Shown piece by piece: positions 1 through 8,565 of a DNA stretch of 34,488 nucleotides; positions within the stretch are counted from its first letter, which is position 1, and each line of letters opens with the position of its first letter. The notes below the pieces were generated by a model that saw nothing but the letters and a program-made list of their open reading frames with translations, had not been told where the DNA came from and searched no databases. A program made the position numbers and the translations under genes. The DNA lies in contig JAQBQD010000216.1 in the NCBI GenBank assembly GCA_028287185.1, positions 1-34,488 on the forward strand. Reading direction: 5' to 3'. The DNA is from Gemmatimonadota bacterium (GTDB lineage: Bacteria; Gemmatimonadota; Gemmatimonadetes; Longimicrobiales; Longimicrobiaceae).

Positions 1-162
1 CAGCCGACCGCGCCTTCCGCGGCTCCACGCACGCCGCGACGTCCGCGCGGCCCGCACCTGCTGGGGCGCCCGGTGACGCAGGCGCAGCCCGCTCCGCCTC
101 CGCCTGCACCCGCGGGGCAGGCGCTCCCGGACACCATCCGCCCCCGGAGGCAGCGCCGATGA
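1..162 (+). CDS. 3' end of a cell-shape protein gene (MreC or PBP2), partial
   Basis: The frame is open from the first base and stops with a TGA at 160-162 that overlaps the mreD ATG at 159. The 53 visible residues are a disordered tail rich in Pro, Ala and Arg, ending in a basic PRRQRR. Such tails are common at the end of MreC, which normally sits directly before mreD, so MreC is the first guess. The usual PBP2 gene (mrdA) is missing between mreD and rodA downstream, so this could instead be the end of a PBP2 placed before mreD. No catalytic or coiled-coil part lies in the window, so the two cannot be separated here. Confidence 0.6.
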   Translation, partial: QPTAPSAAPRTPRRPRGPHLLGRPVTQAQPAPPPPAPAGQALPDTIRPRRQRR

Positions 163-632
163 GCGTGGACGCCCGGCTGAAGCTGCTCGGTTTCCTGGTG
201 TCCATGGTCGTCCTGCACTTCGCCCTGCGCATCGGGCTCGGGCTGGGAACGCTCGCGCCGGACCTGCTGGTGGTGGGCTTCCTGGTGTACGCCCGCGAGG
301 CGAAGCCGGGCACCGCCGCCGGCATCGGCGTGCTGCTGGGGCTGCTGGACGGCTCGGTCACCTACACCGTGGGCGCGAGCTCGCTGGTGCTGGCCGTGCT
401 GGGCTACCTGGCCTCGCGCTCGCGCGACGCCATCGCCAGCGACGGGCTGGTGCTGATGGCCTTCTACCTGCTGGCCGGCAAGTGGGCGTACGACGTCCTG
501 CTCTGGGGGGTGACGGTCGCCACGGCGCACGCCAGCCCCGCTTCGTCGCTGATCGTCTTCTCGCTCCCGGCGGCGCTGTACGCGGCGGCGGCGGGAGTGG
601 CCGCGGTGATGGCGTACCGCGCTGTCGCCTGA
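159..632 (+). CDS. mreD: Rod shape-determining membrane protein MreD
   Basis: This is a 157-residue, very hydrophobic protein with about five membrane segments and few charges, matching MreD in size and character. MreD is an inner-membrane part of the elongasome, which links MreB filaments and MreC to the wall synthases RodA and PBP2. Motif conservation in this family is weak, so the call rests on length, hydrophobic pattern and position between an MreC-like tail and rodA. The ATG overlaps the upstream stop codon by two bases, pointing to translational coupling. Only 13 bases separate it from rodA. Confidence 0.8.
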   Translation: MSVDARLKLLGFLVSMVVLHFALRIGLGLGTLAPDLLVVGFLVYAREAKPGTAAGIGVLLGLLDGSVTYTVGASSLVLAVLGYLASRSRDAIASDGLVLMAFYLLAGKWAYDVLLWGVTVATAHASPASSLIVFSLPAALYAAAAGVAAVMAYRAVA

Positions 633-645
633 GGCCGCCCGCACC

Positions 646-1890
646 ATGAGAAGGTACCGCTCTACCCGGATCGGCGACGTACCGCTCTTCGTGCTGGTGG
701 TGGCGCTCGCCGTCTTCGGCATCCTGATGATCTACAGCGCGGGCGTGGTGGACGTCCCCAACAAGATCACCGCGGGAGCGTGGCGCAACCAGGTGACCTG
801 GTTCGCGCTCTCCATGCTGGTCATCCCCGTGGTGATGCGGGTGCCGGTGGCCTGGATCGAGTGGGCCGCCCAGCCGGCGTACGCGTTCTGCATCGTGCTG
901 CTCGTGCTCACGCTCTTCATCGGCGGCGGCGGCGAGGGCGTGGCGGCCAGCGAGAAGAGCTGGATCCGCGTGGGGCCCGTCACCATCCAGACCTCGGAGC
1001 TGGCCAAGATCGGGGTGGTGCTCATGCTGTCCCGCGTGCTGGGCGAGTGGCGCGAGCCCCCCTCCACGCTCTGGGCGCTGTGGAAGCCCGTGGCGGTGGT
1101 GATGTTCCCCATGGCGCTGGTGCTGCTGCAGCCCGACCTGGGCACGGGCCTGGTGTTCACCTCCATCCTGATCTGGGCGCTGTTCTGGGCCGGGACGCCG
1201 CTGGTGACGCTGTTCTTCCTGGTGAGCCCGGTCCTCAGCCTGTTCCTTTCGATCAACACCATCGTCTGGGGCGTGTACGTGGTGCTGCTGCTGGCGGTGC
1301 TGTTCTTCCGCCGCAGCGCCTTCCTGTCCGAGAAGGTCACCATCTTCCTGCTGAACGTCGTGGCGGGCGTGGTCGCCCTTCCCCTGTGGCAGCACCTGAA
1401 GCCCTACCAGAAGAACCGCCTGTTGGTGTTCCTGGACCCGTCAGTCGATCCGCGCGGCTCGGGGTACAACCTGATCCAGTCGCGCGTCGCCATCGGCAGC
1501 GGCGGGTGGCTGGGCAAGGGGTTCACGATGGGCACGCAGAAGCGCCTGGCCTTCATCCCCGAGCAGCACACGGACTTCATCTTCTCGGTGGTGGGCGAGG
1601 AGCTGGGCTTCATCGGGGTGCTGGCGGTGCTGCTGGTCTTCGGGCTGATCTTCTGGCGCCTGGTGAAGATTGCCGAGCGCTCGTCGGACCCGTTCGCCAG
1701 CATGGTGCCCTTCGGCCTGTTCGGAAGCTGGTTCGCGCACGTGCTGGTGAACGTGGGGATGACGGTGGGCATCATGCCCATCACCGGCATCCCGCTCCCC
1801 TTCGTGAGCTACGGAGGATCCTTCCTCCTGGTCAACCTGTTGGCGATGGCGATCGTGCAGCGCATCGCCGCGGAAACGGGCCGCGGCTAG
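646..1890 (+). CDS. rodA: SEDS peptidoglycan glycosyltransferase RodA
   Basis: A 414-residue polytopic membrane protein of the SEDS family (RodA/FtsW/SpoVE), which polymerises lipid II into glycan strands during side-wall growth. Family landmarks visible are LQPDLGTGLV in the middle, the region around RGSGYNLIQSRVAIGSGGW, the segment EQHTDFIFSVVGEELGF, and the C-terminal block PITGIPLPFVSYGGSF. Length is normal for RodA. It follows mreD closely and probably shares its transcript. RodA needs a cognate class B PBP (PBP2), but none is encoded between mreD and rodA, which differs from the common mreC-mreD-mrdA-rodA order. FtsW is the alternative, but the neighbours favour RodA. Confidence 0.93.
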   Translation: MRRYRSTRIGDVPLFVLVVALAVFGILMIYSAGVVDVPNKITAGAWRNQVTWFALSMLVIPVVMRVPVAWIEWAAQPAYAFCIVLLVLTLFIGGGGEGVAASEKSWIRVGPVTIQTSELAKIGVVLMLSRVLGEWREPPSTLWALWKPVAVVMFPMALVLLQPDLGTGLVFTSILIWALFWAGTPLVTLFFLVSPVLSLFLSINTIVWGVYVVLLLAVLFFRRSAFLSEKVTIFLLNVVAGVVALPLWQHLKPYQKNRLLVFLDPSVDPRGSGYNLIQSRVAIGSGGWLGKGFTMGTQKRLAFIPEQHTDFIFSVVGEELGFIGVLAVLLVFGLIFWRLVKIAERSSDPFASMVPFGLFGSWFAHVLVNVGMTVGIMPITGIPLPFVSYGGSFLLVNLLAMAIVQRIAAETGRG

Positions 1891-1982
1891 CCTCCGGGCG
1901 CCGCGGCCGGACGGCAAGGAGGAGGCGTCCACGGGGACGCTTCCCACGCCGCCCGTTCCGCATCCCCCAACGACACCGATCC

Positions 1983-2864
1983 ATGGCCTGGTTCCGCAAG
2001 CCCAAGACGCGCCTGCAGGCGACCGACCGTCGCGACCTGCCCGGCGACGTGTGGGAGAAGTGCCCTTCCTGCGGCGAGATCATCTACCGCGAGAAGCTGA
2101 AGGAGAACTGGAACGTCTGCCCCGAGTGCGGCCACCACATGCGGCTGCCCGCCACGGGCTACATCGGGCTGCTGCTGGACGACGGCAGCTTCCGCGAGTA
2201 CGACCGCGCCCTGCGTTCGGGCGACCCGCTGGGCTTCACCGACCTGAAGCCGTACCGCGAGCGCCTGGCGGCGGCCGAGCGCAAGAGCGCGCACGGCGAG
2301 GCGGTGATCACGGGCGAGGGCACCATGGACGGCATCCCCGTGTGCCTGGGGGTGATGGACTTCTCCTTCATCGGCGGGTCGATGGGCTCGGTGGTGGGCG
2401 AGAAGCTGGCCCGCGCCGGGCTCCGCGCGCTGGAGAAGCGTGCGCCCCTGCTCATCGTGTGCGCCTCGGGCGGCGCGCGGATGATGGAGGGCATCTTCTC
2501 GCTCATGCAGATGGCGAAGACCTCCGCCGTGCTTGCGCAGCTCGCGGAGGAGGGCATCCCCTACGTCGCCATCCTCACCGACCCCACCACGGGCGGCGTC
2601 ACGGCCTCGTACGCCATGCTGGGCGACGTGAACCTGGCCGAGCCCGGCGCGCTGATCGGCTTCGCGGGCCCGCGAGTGATCGAGCAGACCATCAAGCAGG
2701 AGCTGCCCGAAGGCTTCCAGACCTCGGAGTTCCTGCTGGAGCACGGGATGCTGGACCAGATCGTGGACCGGCGGCGGATGAAGCCCGACATCGTGCAGCT
2801 CCTGCGGCACATGCTCGGGCTGCCGGCGCCCGACGAGTTCGCGCTCCCGTCGCCCGCGGCGTGA
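1983..2864 (+). CDS. accD: Acetyl-CoA carboxylase carboxyltransferase subunit beta
   Basis: The 293-residue protein is the beta half of the carboxyltransferase that moves the carboxyl group from carboxybiotin to acetyl-CoA, the first step of fatty acid synthesis. An N-terminal zinc ribbon is seen as CPSC at residues 27-30 and CPEC at 46-49. The crotonase-like fold follows, with FSFIGGSMGSVVGEK, the oxyanion-type CASGGARMMEG, and DPTTGGVTASYAMLGD. The ATG was chosen because it gives the family's normal short lead before the zinc ribbon. The stop codon overlaps the GTG start of folC, so accD and folC are probably coupled, an arrangement seen in many bacteria. No accA is in the window. Confidence 0.96.
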   Translation: MAWFRKPKTRLQATDRRDLPGDVWEKCPSCGEIIYREKLKENWNVCPECGHHMRLPATGYIGLLLDDGSFREYDRALRSGDPLGFTDLKPYRERLAAAERKSAHGEAVITGEGTMDGIPVCLGVMDFSFIGGSMGSVVGEKLARAGLRALEKRAPLLIVCASGGARMMEGIFSLMQMAKTSAVLAQLAEEGIPYVAILTDPTTGGVTASYAMLGDVNLAEPGALIGFAGPRVIEQTIKQELPEGFQTSEFLLEHGMLDQIVDRRRMKPDIVQLLRHMLGLPAPDEFALPSPAA

Positions 2865-4156
2865 GCGCGCCGGAGCCCGGCGCCTGGCTCTTCGACCGGC
2901 CGGCCGGCGGCATCCGGTGGGGGCTGGAGCGGACGGAGGCGATGCTCGCCGGTGCGGGGAATCCGCACCGGCGATTTCGCGCCGTGCACGTGGCCGGCAC
3001 CAACGGCAAGGGCTCCGTCTCCGCCCTCTGCGAATCCGCCCTGCGCGCCGCGGACCCTGCGCGCCGCACGGGCCTGTACACCTCGCCGCACCTGGTGTCG
3101 TTCGCCGAGCGCATCCGCATCGCCGGCCGCTCCGTCGACCGCGACCTCCTCCTGGCCTGCGAAGCGCGCCTCCGCCCCGCCATTGAGGGCAGCGGCGCCA
3201 CCTTCTTCGAGGCCACCACGGCGATCGCCTTCCTCTGCTTCGCCGAAGCCGGCGTGGACCTCGCCGTCGTAGAGGTGGGGCTCGGCGGCCGGCTGGACTC
3301 CACCAACGTCATCCTCCCGCTCGTCTCCGCCGTCACGAACGTCGCCCGCGACCACGTGGAGTACCTGGGCGACTCGCTCGCCTCCATCGCCCGCGAGAAG
3401 GCCGGCATCCTCAAGCCAGGCGTCCCCGCGATCACGGGGGAGCGCGGCCCGGAGGCGCTCGCCGTTCTCGGTTCCGTCGCCGCGGGCGTCGGTGCGCCTC
3501 TGGCCGAGCTGGACCGCATCTGCCGGATCTCCGACGTTTCGGTGGCGCTGGAAGGCACGCGCTTCCGGCTGGACTCCGAGCGATGGGGCACGCAGGAGGT
3601 CGCGATCCCGTTGATCGGCCGACACCAGGCGCGCAACGCGGCGCTCGCGGCGGAGGTGCTCGGCGCGCTGCCGGACACCGACCGGCCGACGTGGGACGCG
3701 GTCGACGCGGGCTTCCGCAGCGTCCGCTGGCCCGGGCGGCTGCAGGTGGAGGTGCGGCGCGGGCAGACGTGGATCTTCGACGTGGCCCACAACCCCGCCG
3801 GGGTGGCCGCCCTGGCAGAAACCCTTGACGCGCTGAACTTGCCGCGCCCAGTCGTGCTGCTTGTCGCAATCCTCGCAGACAAGGTGTGGAGCGAGATGCT
3901 GCCGTCGCTGGTGGAGCGGGTCGACGCGGCGGTGCTCACCGTGGCCCCCACCGCGCCGCCGGAGCGCCGCTGGGACCCGGAGGCGGCCGCGCACGGGTTG
4001 GCGTTTCGTCCAGGCTTCACGCTCCACGTGATCCCGGACTTCGACGCCGCGCTCGCCCGGGTGGAGACGCTGGCGCCGTATGGAACGGTGCTGGTGACGG
4101 GGTCGGTGCACACGGTGGGCGACGCGATGTCTGCGCTCGGATTCGCCACCGGCTGA
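2861..4156 (+). CDS. folC: Folylpolyglutamate synthase / dihydrofolate synthase
   Basis: A 431-residue Mur-ligase-family enzyme that adds glutamate to dihydropteroate or folates using ATP. The P-loop is HVAGTNGKGS (about residues 43-52), followed by YTSPHLVSFAERI, the metal-binding segment VEVGLGGRLDSTN, and TNVARDHVEYLGDS. The C-terminal domain carries FDVAHNPAG, the conserved DxAHNP motif. The start is taken as the GTG at 2861, which overlaps the accD stop (GTGA), because no nearby ATG fits and it leaves a normal lead before the P-loop. Bifunctionality (FolC versus FPGS only) cannot be judged from sequence alone. Confidence 0.94.
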   Translation: MSAPEPGAWLFDRPAGGIRWGLERTEAMLAGAGNPHRRFRAVHVAGTNGKGSVSALCESALRAADPARRTGLYTSPHLVSFAERIRIAGRSVDRDLLLACEARLRPAIEGSGATFFEATTAIAFLCFAEAGVDLAVVEVGLGGRLDSTNVILPLVSAVTNVARDHVEYLGDSLASIAREKAGILKPGVPAITGERGPEALAVLGSVAAGVGAPLAELDRICRISDVSVALEGTRFRLDSERWGTQEVAIPLIGRHQARNAALAAEVLGALPDTDRPTWDAVDAGFRSVRWPGRLQVEVRRGQTWIFDVAHNPAGVAALAETLDALNLPRPVVLLVAILADKVWSEMLPSLVERVDAAVLTVAPTAPPERRWDPEAAAHGLAFRPGFTLHVIPDFDAALARVETLAPYGTVLVTGSVHTVGDAMSALGFATG

Positions 4157-4300
4157 CACCGGGGAACCACTGTCGACGGGGTGAAGGCTCGGGCATCGTC
4201 CGGAGTGGCCTCTGGCACGAAGGGGTGGACGCTCGTATCATGCCGCGCCGTGTGGTCGCGGTCGCCTGCGTGGATGAGTGGCCTGGGGGCGGCTGGGGAC

Positions 4301-4329
4301 TTGAAATCTAACTGGATAGGTTTTAGATT
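4301..4329 (+). promoter_or_regulatory. Candidate promoter for the DUF4160/DUF2442 pair
   Basis: TTGAAA at 4301-4306 and TAGATT at 4324-4329 are 17 bases apart, in an AT-richer patch that stands out from its surroundings. The -10 box ends one base before the ATG at 4331, so transcription would begin inside the annotated codon region. An alternative -10, TAGGTT at 4317-4322, would give a leaderless transcript. The exact box used is uncertain. Confidence 0.4.
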
Positions 4330-4330
4330 G

Positions 4331-4573
4331 ATGCCGACGATCTACCGGGAGGACGGGTTCGAGGTGGTGATCTTCACCCGCGACGAGCATCCGCCTCCGC
4401 ACGTGCACGTGTTCCACGCCGGAGAGCTCATCGTGATCGAGCTGGAGCCGATGGCCGTCCGCGAGAGCCGCATGAAGCGGAAGAACGCGGGGAAGGCATG
4501 GCTGCTGGTGGCCGGCAACCGCGAAGCGTTCCTTCGGCAGTGGCACCACATCTGGAGTCTGAAGCATGGCTGA
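4331..4573 (+). CDS. DUF4160 domain protein
   Basis: An 80-residue protein that matches DUF4160 over its whole length: MPTIYREDGFEVVIF at the start, the histidine-rich EHPPPHVHVF, a short strand-rich middle, and a tail ending EAFLRQWHHIW. DUF4160 proteins are often encoded beside DUF2442 proteins and the pair is commonly proposed to be toxin-antitoxin-like. That role is not proven and no active site is known. The ATG at 4331 is chosen because MPTI is the usual family start; the frame is open further upstream but that part shows no family likeness. The stop overlaps the next gene by eight bases. Confidence 0.85.
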   Translation: MPTIYREDGFEVVIFTRDEHPPPHVHVFHAGELIVIELEPMAVRESRMKRKNAGKAWLLVAGNREAFLRQWHHIWSLKHG

Positions 4574-5309
4574 GCACAAGCTGCCGGACGACTTCGCGGC
4601 GCAGCTTCGGGCGGCGCGGCGGCGGGGGGCGCAGCGGGAGCGCTGGGAGCCGCGCGCGGAGGCAGTCGCGTTCGACGCGCGCGCGCGGATGGTGACGCTG
4701 CGCATGACGACGGGGGTGGAGGTGCGGCTGCCCGTGGGGCAGGTGGCCGAGCTGGCGGCAGGTACGGACGCGGAGCTGGCGCAGGTGGCGCTGCGGCCGG
4801 GCGGGGCCGCCATCACCTGTCCCCCCCTGGACGCGGACCTGTACGTGCCGGGGCTGCTGTCCGACGTGCTGGGGCTGGGCGAGTGGTGGAAGCGCGAGCG
4901 GGCGGCGGAGGCGGGGCGGGTGCGGACGGGCGCCAAGGCGGCGTCCTCGCGCGAGAACGGGCGGCGGGGGGGGCGGCCGGCGCGCGTGGCGGACGAACCC
5001 GAGCCGCGCGGGACCGTGCTGGTGATGGTGGAGCGGCCCGGGGGGAGCCTTGCCGTCGTGGCGGGCGCGGAGTACGTCGTCGATCCCGCCGGCGCGGCGA
5101 CGCACCGGGGACGGCGGGTGGTGGCGCTGCGCTACCGCGGCGAGCGCGACGGGCGCGTGGAGGCGCGGTTCGCGGACAGCGGCCGGCCCCTGCTGGTGGA
5201 GCCGACGTCCCTCGTCGAGCCGCCGGGCGAGCCGTACGTGCGGCCGCCGACGCCGCTCCGCGCCGTGGCCGAGACGCGAGCGCCGTACGGCCCGGAGGCG
5301 AAGGACTGA
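4566..5309 (+). CDS. DUF2442 protein with an extra C-terminal domain
   Basis: A 247-residue protein. Residues about 30-105 match DUF2442, with the hallmark CPPLDADLYVPGLL (85-98). Residues 125-139 hold the basic SSRENGRRGGRPA stretch, which in many DUF2442 proteins is the end of the chain and may bind nucleic acid. Here about 100 further residues follow (145-247), strand-rich with a YRGERDGRVEARF segment and a Pro-rich tail. I do not recognise this extension. The gene overlaps the DUF4160 gene by eight bases, so the two are surely co-translated. A toxin-antitoxin or regulatory role is only a family-level proposal. Very high GC, like the neighbours. Confidence 0.78.
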   Translation: MAEHKLPDDFAAQLRAARRRGAQRERWEPRAEAVAFDARARMVTLRMTTGVEVRLPVGQVAELAAGTDAELAQVALRPGGAAITCPPLDADLYVPGLLSDVLGLGEWWKRERAAEAGRVRTGAKAASSRENGRRGGRPARVADEPEPRGTVLVMVERPGGSLAVVAGAEYVVDPAGAATHRGRRVVALRYRGERDGRVEARFADSGRPLLVEPTSLVEPPGEPYVRPPTPLRAVAETRAPYGPEAKD

Positions 5310-5411
5310 GCCGACGGGCGGCGCATTCCTTCCGCGGGTGCGCTCGTCCACGGACCCCTTCGATCCTTCGTCTTCATCGATGTTCCCAACTCTCGAACGT
5401 CCGGCGGCCGG

Positions 5412-5441
5412 TTGACGGGGCTCGCGGGGGCGGGCTACCTT
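5412..5441 (+). promoter_or_regulatory. hisS promoter, probably leaderless
   Basis: TTGACG at 5412-5417 and TACCTT at 5436-5441 are separated by 18 bases. Transcription would start near 5448, next to the hisS ATG at 5449, leaving almost no 5' leader. No Shine-Dalgarno sequence could fit. Confidence 0.7.
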
Positions 5442-5448
5442 CCGCGCC

Positions 5449-6732
5449 ATGTCCAAATTCAAAGCACTTCCCGGCTTTCGCGACTTCTATCCCGACGACT
5501 TCGCGGTGCGCGCGCACATCGTGGGCACGTGGCGCGAGGTGGCGCGGCGGTACGGGTTCCAGGAGTATGACGGCCCTCCGCTGGAGCCGCTGGAGCTGTA
5601 CGTGGAGAAATCGGGCCCGGAGATCGTCCAGCAGCTTTACAACTTTACCGACAAGGGGGGCCGCGAGGTGGCGATGCGGCCCGAGATGACGCCGACGCTG
5701 GCCCGCATGGCGGGCGCGCGCGCGGGCGGCATACCCAAGCCCATCAAGTGGTTCTCCGTCCCGCAGCTCTTTCGCTATGAGCGGCAGCAGCGGGGGCGCC
5801 TGCGCGAGCACTTCCAGTTGAACCTGGACATCCTGGGCGAGGAGGGGGTGGCGGCGGACGCGGAGCTGCTGGCTGCGGCCGTCGACATGCTGCGCGCGTT
5901 CGGTCTGACCGCGGCGGACTTCGTGGCGCGGGTGAGCGACCGGCGCCTGCTGCGCGCGCTGCTGCTGCACGCGGGCACACCCGAGGACCAGCTCACGCTG
6001 GTCTACAACATCGTGGACAAGCTGGAGCGCGAGGGGCGCGAGCGGCTGATCGCGCGGCTGACGGGCGAGGCGGGGCTGACGGAGGAGGCGGCGGGCGCGG
6101 TGGTGGACATCTTCCGGCACCGGGAGCTGGACGCGGTGCGCGAGGCGTACGGCGCGGATCCCGAGGTGGCGGCGGAGCTGGCGCGCATGGCGGAGTGCTT
6201 CGCCATGCTGGAGGCGATGGGGTTGCGCGACTACGTGCGCTTCGACCTGACGATCGTCCGCGGGCTGGCCTACTACACGGGGATCGTCTTCGAGCTCTTC
6301 GATACGCGGGGCGAGCTGCGGGCCATCTGCGGAGGCGGGCGGTACGACGACCTGCTGAAGCGCGTGGGCGGCACGGACCTGCCGGCGCTGGGCTTCGGGA
6401 TGGGGGACGTGGTGCTGCGCGAGCTGCTGGCGGATCGTGGCCTGCTGCCGGAAACCGCTCGGCGGGTGGACTTCTACGTGATCGCGGTGACGGAGGCGGA
6501 GCGCTCCGCCGCGCTCTCGCTGGTGCACGGCCTGCGTGACGCGGGGCACTCGGTGGAGTACGGCTTCCGCGTGCAGGGCGTGGGCAAGCAGATGAAGGCC
6601 GCGTCCGCGCTGGGAGCCGCGCGGGTGGCGGTGCTGGGTGCGGACGAGGTGGCGGCGGGGGTGGCGAACGTGAAGACGATGGAGACGGGCGAGGAGCGGC
6701 GCGTGCCGGTGGAGGAGCTGCTTCGCCCGTGA
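5449..6732 (+). CDS. hisS: Histidyl-tRNA synthetase
   Basis: A 427-residue class II aminoacyl-tRNA synthetase that charges tRNA-His. Motif 1/2 elements are clear: MRPEMTPTLARM near residue 76, and QLFRYERQQRGRLREHFQ near 106-123. The histidine-specific signature RGLAYYTG lies at 271-278 and CGGGRYDDLLK (motif 3 region) follows. The C-terminal anticodon-binding domain begins near residue 343 (DFYVIAVTEAERSAAL). Length is normal. The ATG coincides with the predicted transcription start, which suggests leaderless translation. It is a single-gene unit: proS starts 266 bases downstream. The gap between them shows only GC-rich sequence with weak short hairpins. Confidence 0.96.
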   Translation: MSKFKALPGFRDFYPDDFAVRAHIVGTWREVARRYGFQEYDGPPLEPLELYVEKSGPEIVQQLYNFTDKGGREVAMRPEMTPTLARMAGARAGGIPKPIKWFSVPQLFRYERQQRGRLREHFQLNLDILGEEGVAADAELLAAAVDMLRAFGLTAADFVARVSDRRLLRALLLHAGTPEDQLTLVYNIVDKLEREGRERLIARLTGEAGLTEEAAGAVVDIFRHRELDAVREAYGADPEVAAELARMAECFAMLEAMGLRDYVRFDLTIVRGLAYYTGIVFELFDTRGELRAICGGGRYDDLLKRVGGTDLPALGFGMGDVVLRELLADRGLLPETARRVDFYVIAVTEAERSAALSLVHGLRDAGHSVEYGFRVQGVGKQMKAASALGAARVAVLGADEVAAGVANVKTMETGEERRVPVEELLRP

Positions 6733-6998
6733 CGCTCGCGCCGGCGGGCACGGTGGCGCGGGTACGCAGTATCCAACACACTCCGTTGCGAGCGAGACGC
6801 CCGGGCGGTTTCGGGCGGCTCGCGATGCGGCCGGGGAGACCCCGGACGGAGGGCGCGGGGGTTTCGCGCCCGGAGGAGGAGGCTCCCCGGCCCCGCGAAG
6901 GAGACCGGCGGGGCCGTTTCCGCCGGGCTCCGGAGCGGTCCCCCCGCGACGAACGCAGGCTACGACTCAACCGATCCCCGCTTTCCGAAGATAGAGAC

Positions 6999-8510
6999 AT
7001 GGCGAACGAGAAGGCCCTGACCACGCACGCCGAGAGCTTCAGCGAGTGGTACAACGAGGTGGTGCTGCGGGCGGAGCTGGCGGACTACTCGCCGGTTCGC
7101 GGCTGCATGGTGATCCGCCCGTACGGCTTCCGGCTGTGGGAGCTGATGCGCGACCGCCTGGACCTGCGCTTCCGCGAGACGGGCCACCAGAACGCGTACT
7201 TCCCGCTCTTCATCCCCCAGTCGTTCCTGGCGCGCGAGGCCCAGCACGTGGAGGGCTTCGCCAAGGAGGCGGCGATCGTGACGCACACGCGCCTGATGTC
7301 GGTGGGCGAGGGCGAGAACGCGACGCTGGTTCCGGACCCCGCCAGCAAGCTGGAAGAGCCGCTGATCGTGCGGCCCACGTCGGAAACCATCATCTACGAG
7401 ATGTTCAGCAAGTGGGTGCAGAGCTATCGCGACCTGCCGCTGCTGTACAACCAGTGGGCCAACGTGGTGCGCTGGGAGATGCGCACGCGCCTTTTCCTGC
7501 GCACCACCGAGTTCCTGTGGCAGGAGGGCCACACGGCGCACGTCTCCGAAGCAGAGGCGGAGGAGGAGACGCTGCGCATGCTGGGCGTGTACCGCGAGTT
7601 CATGGAGGGCTGGCTGGCCATGCCCGTGGTGACGGGGCGCAAGAGCGAGTCGGAGAAGTTCGCCGGGGCGCTGCGCACCTACACGTGCGAGGCCATGATG
7701 CAGGACAACAAGGCGCTGCAGAACGGCACCTCGCACAACCTGGGGCAGAACTTCGCGAAGCAGTTCGCGCTGAAGTTCGCCAGCGAGGCGGGCACGGAGG
7801 AGTACGCCTGGAACACGAGCTGGGGCGTGAGCACGCGCATGGTGGGCGGCCTGGTGATGACCCACGGCGACGACAAGGGCCTGGTGCTTCCGCCCAAGAT
7901 TGCGCCCATCCAGGTGGTGATCGTGCCCATCTTCCGGAAGCCGCAGGAGGGCGTGGAGGTGCTGTCGAAGGCGCAGGAGCTGTCCGCCGCGCTGGCCGCC
8001 GCCGGGGTGCGCGCGCACGTGGACGCGCGCGACAACCTCACTCCCGGCGCCAAGTACTACGAGTGGGAGCTGAAGGGCGTGCCATTGCGCCTGGAGGTGG
8101 GCCCCAAGGACATCGCCAAGCAGCAGGTGGTGCTCGTGTCCCGCGTGCAGGCCGAGGGCGAGGAGCGCAAGCAGTTCCTGCCCGAGGCCGAGGCGCTGGC
8201 GACGATGGGCCGGCGGCTGGACGACTACCAGGCGCTGCTGCTGGAGCGCGCCCGTGCCCGGCGAGACGCGAACACGTATCGCGGCGTGGACTCGTACGAC
8301 CGGTTCCGCGAGATCCTGGACGGCGCGGGCGGGTTCGTGTACACGGGGTGGTGCGGGTCCGCGGAGTGCGAGGCAAAGGTGAAGGACGACGTGAAGGCCA
8401 CCCTCCGCTGCCTGCCGTTCGAGGAGTTTCGATCTCCCGAGGCGCCGGCTACGTGCATCGTCTGCGGGCAGCCGTCCACGGCGGAAGCGATCTGGGCGAA
8501 GGCGTACTGA
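6999..8510 (+). CDS. proS: Prolyl-tRNA synthetase, type 3 (eukaryote/archaeon-like)
   Basis: A 503-residue class II synthetase that charges tRNA-Pro. It starts FSEWYNEVVLRAELADYSPVRG, typical of the short ProS type, and lacks the inserted editing domain of the E. coli type. Motif 2 is seen around RWEMRTRLFLRTTEFLWQEGH and motif 3 around GLVMTHGDDKGLVLPP. The C-terminal zinc-binding region has four cysteines at 452, 457, 486 and 489, and the chain ends in the conserved Tyr. The ATG at 6999 fits the family start. The frame is open for about 270 bases upstream, but that stretch has no family likeness. No editing domain means Ala-tRNA-Pro clearance, if any, would need a separate factor. Confidence 0.95.
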   Translation: MANEKALTTHAESFSEWYNEVVLRAELADYSPVRGCMVIRPYGFRLWELMRDRLDLRFRETGHQNAYFPLFIPQSFLAREAQHVEGFAKEAAIVTHTRLMSVGEGENATLVPDPASKLEEPLIVRPTSETIIYEMFSKWVQSYRDLPLLYNQWANVVRWEMRTRLFLRTTEFLWQEGHTAHVSEAEAEEETLRMLGVYREFMEGWLAMPVVTGRKSESEKFAGALRTYTCEAMMQDNKALQNGTSHNLGQNFAKQFALKFASEAGTEEYAWNTSWGVSTRMVGGLVMTHGDDKGLVLPPKIAPIQVVIVPIFRKPQEGVEVLSKAQELSAALAAAGVRAHVDARDNLTPGAKYYEWELKGVPLRLEVGPKDIAKQQVVLVSRVQAEGEERKQFLPEAEALATMGRRLDDYQALLLERARARRDANTYRGVDSYDRFREILDGAGGFVYTGWCGSAECEAKVKDDVKATLRCLPFEEFRSPEAPATCIVCGQPSTAEAIWAKAY

Positions 8511-8538
8511 CGCGGCTCGTCCGGAAGGCAGCGCGCCT

Positions 8539-8565
8539 GGGGCGCCGGCATCGAGCCGGCGCCCC
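8539..8565 (+). terminator. Hairpin after proS
   Basis: A perfect 11-base-pair stem (8539-8549 with 8555-8565) with a five-base loop lies 28 bases after the proS stop. There is no T-run, so it may act with Rho or stabilise the 3' end. The remainder of the 385-base gap to lysA shows nothing else except the lysA promoter region. Confidence 0.55.

Noticed and set aside
2561..4218. Long open frames opposite accD and folC
   Set aside because: Low-complexity Arg/Ala/His-rich translations opposite well-recognised genes.
6831..6845. Short hairpin in the hisS-proS gap
   Set aside because: Only a 6-base stem with a 3-base loop and no T-run, which arises easily by chance in this GC-rich DNA.
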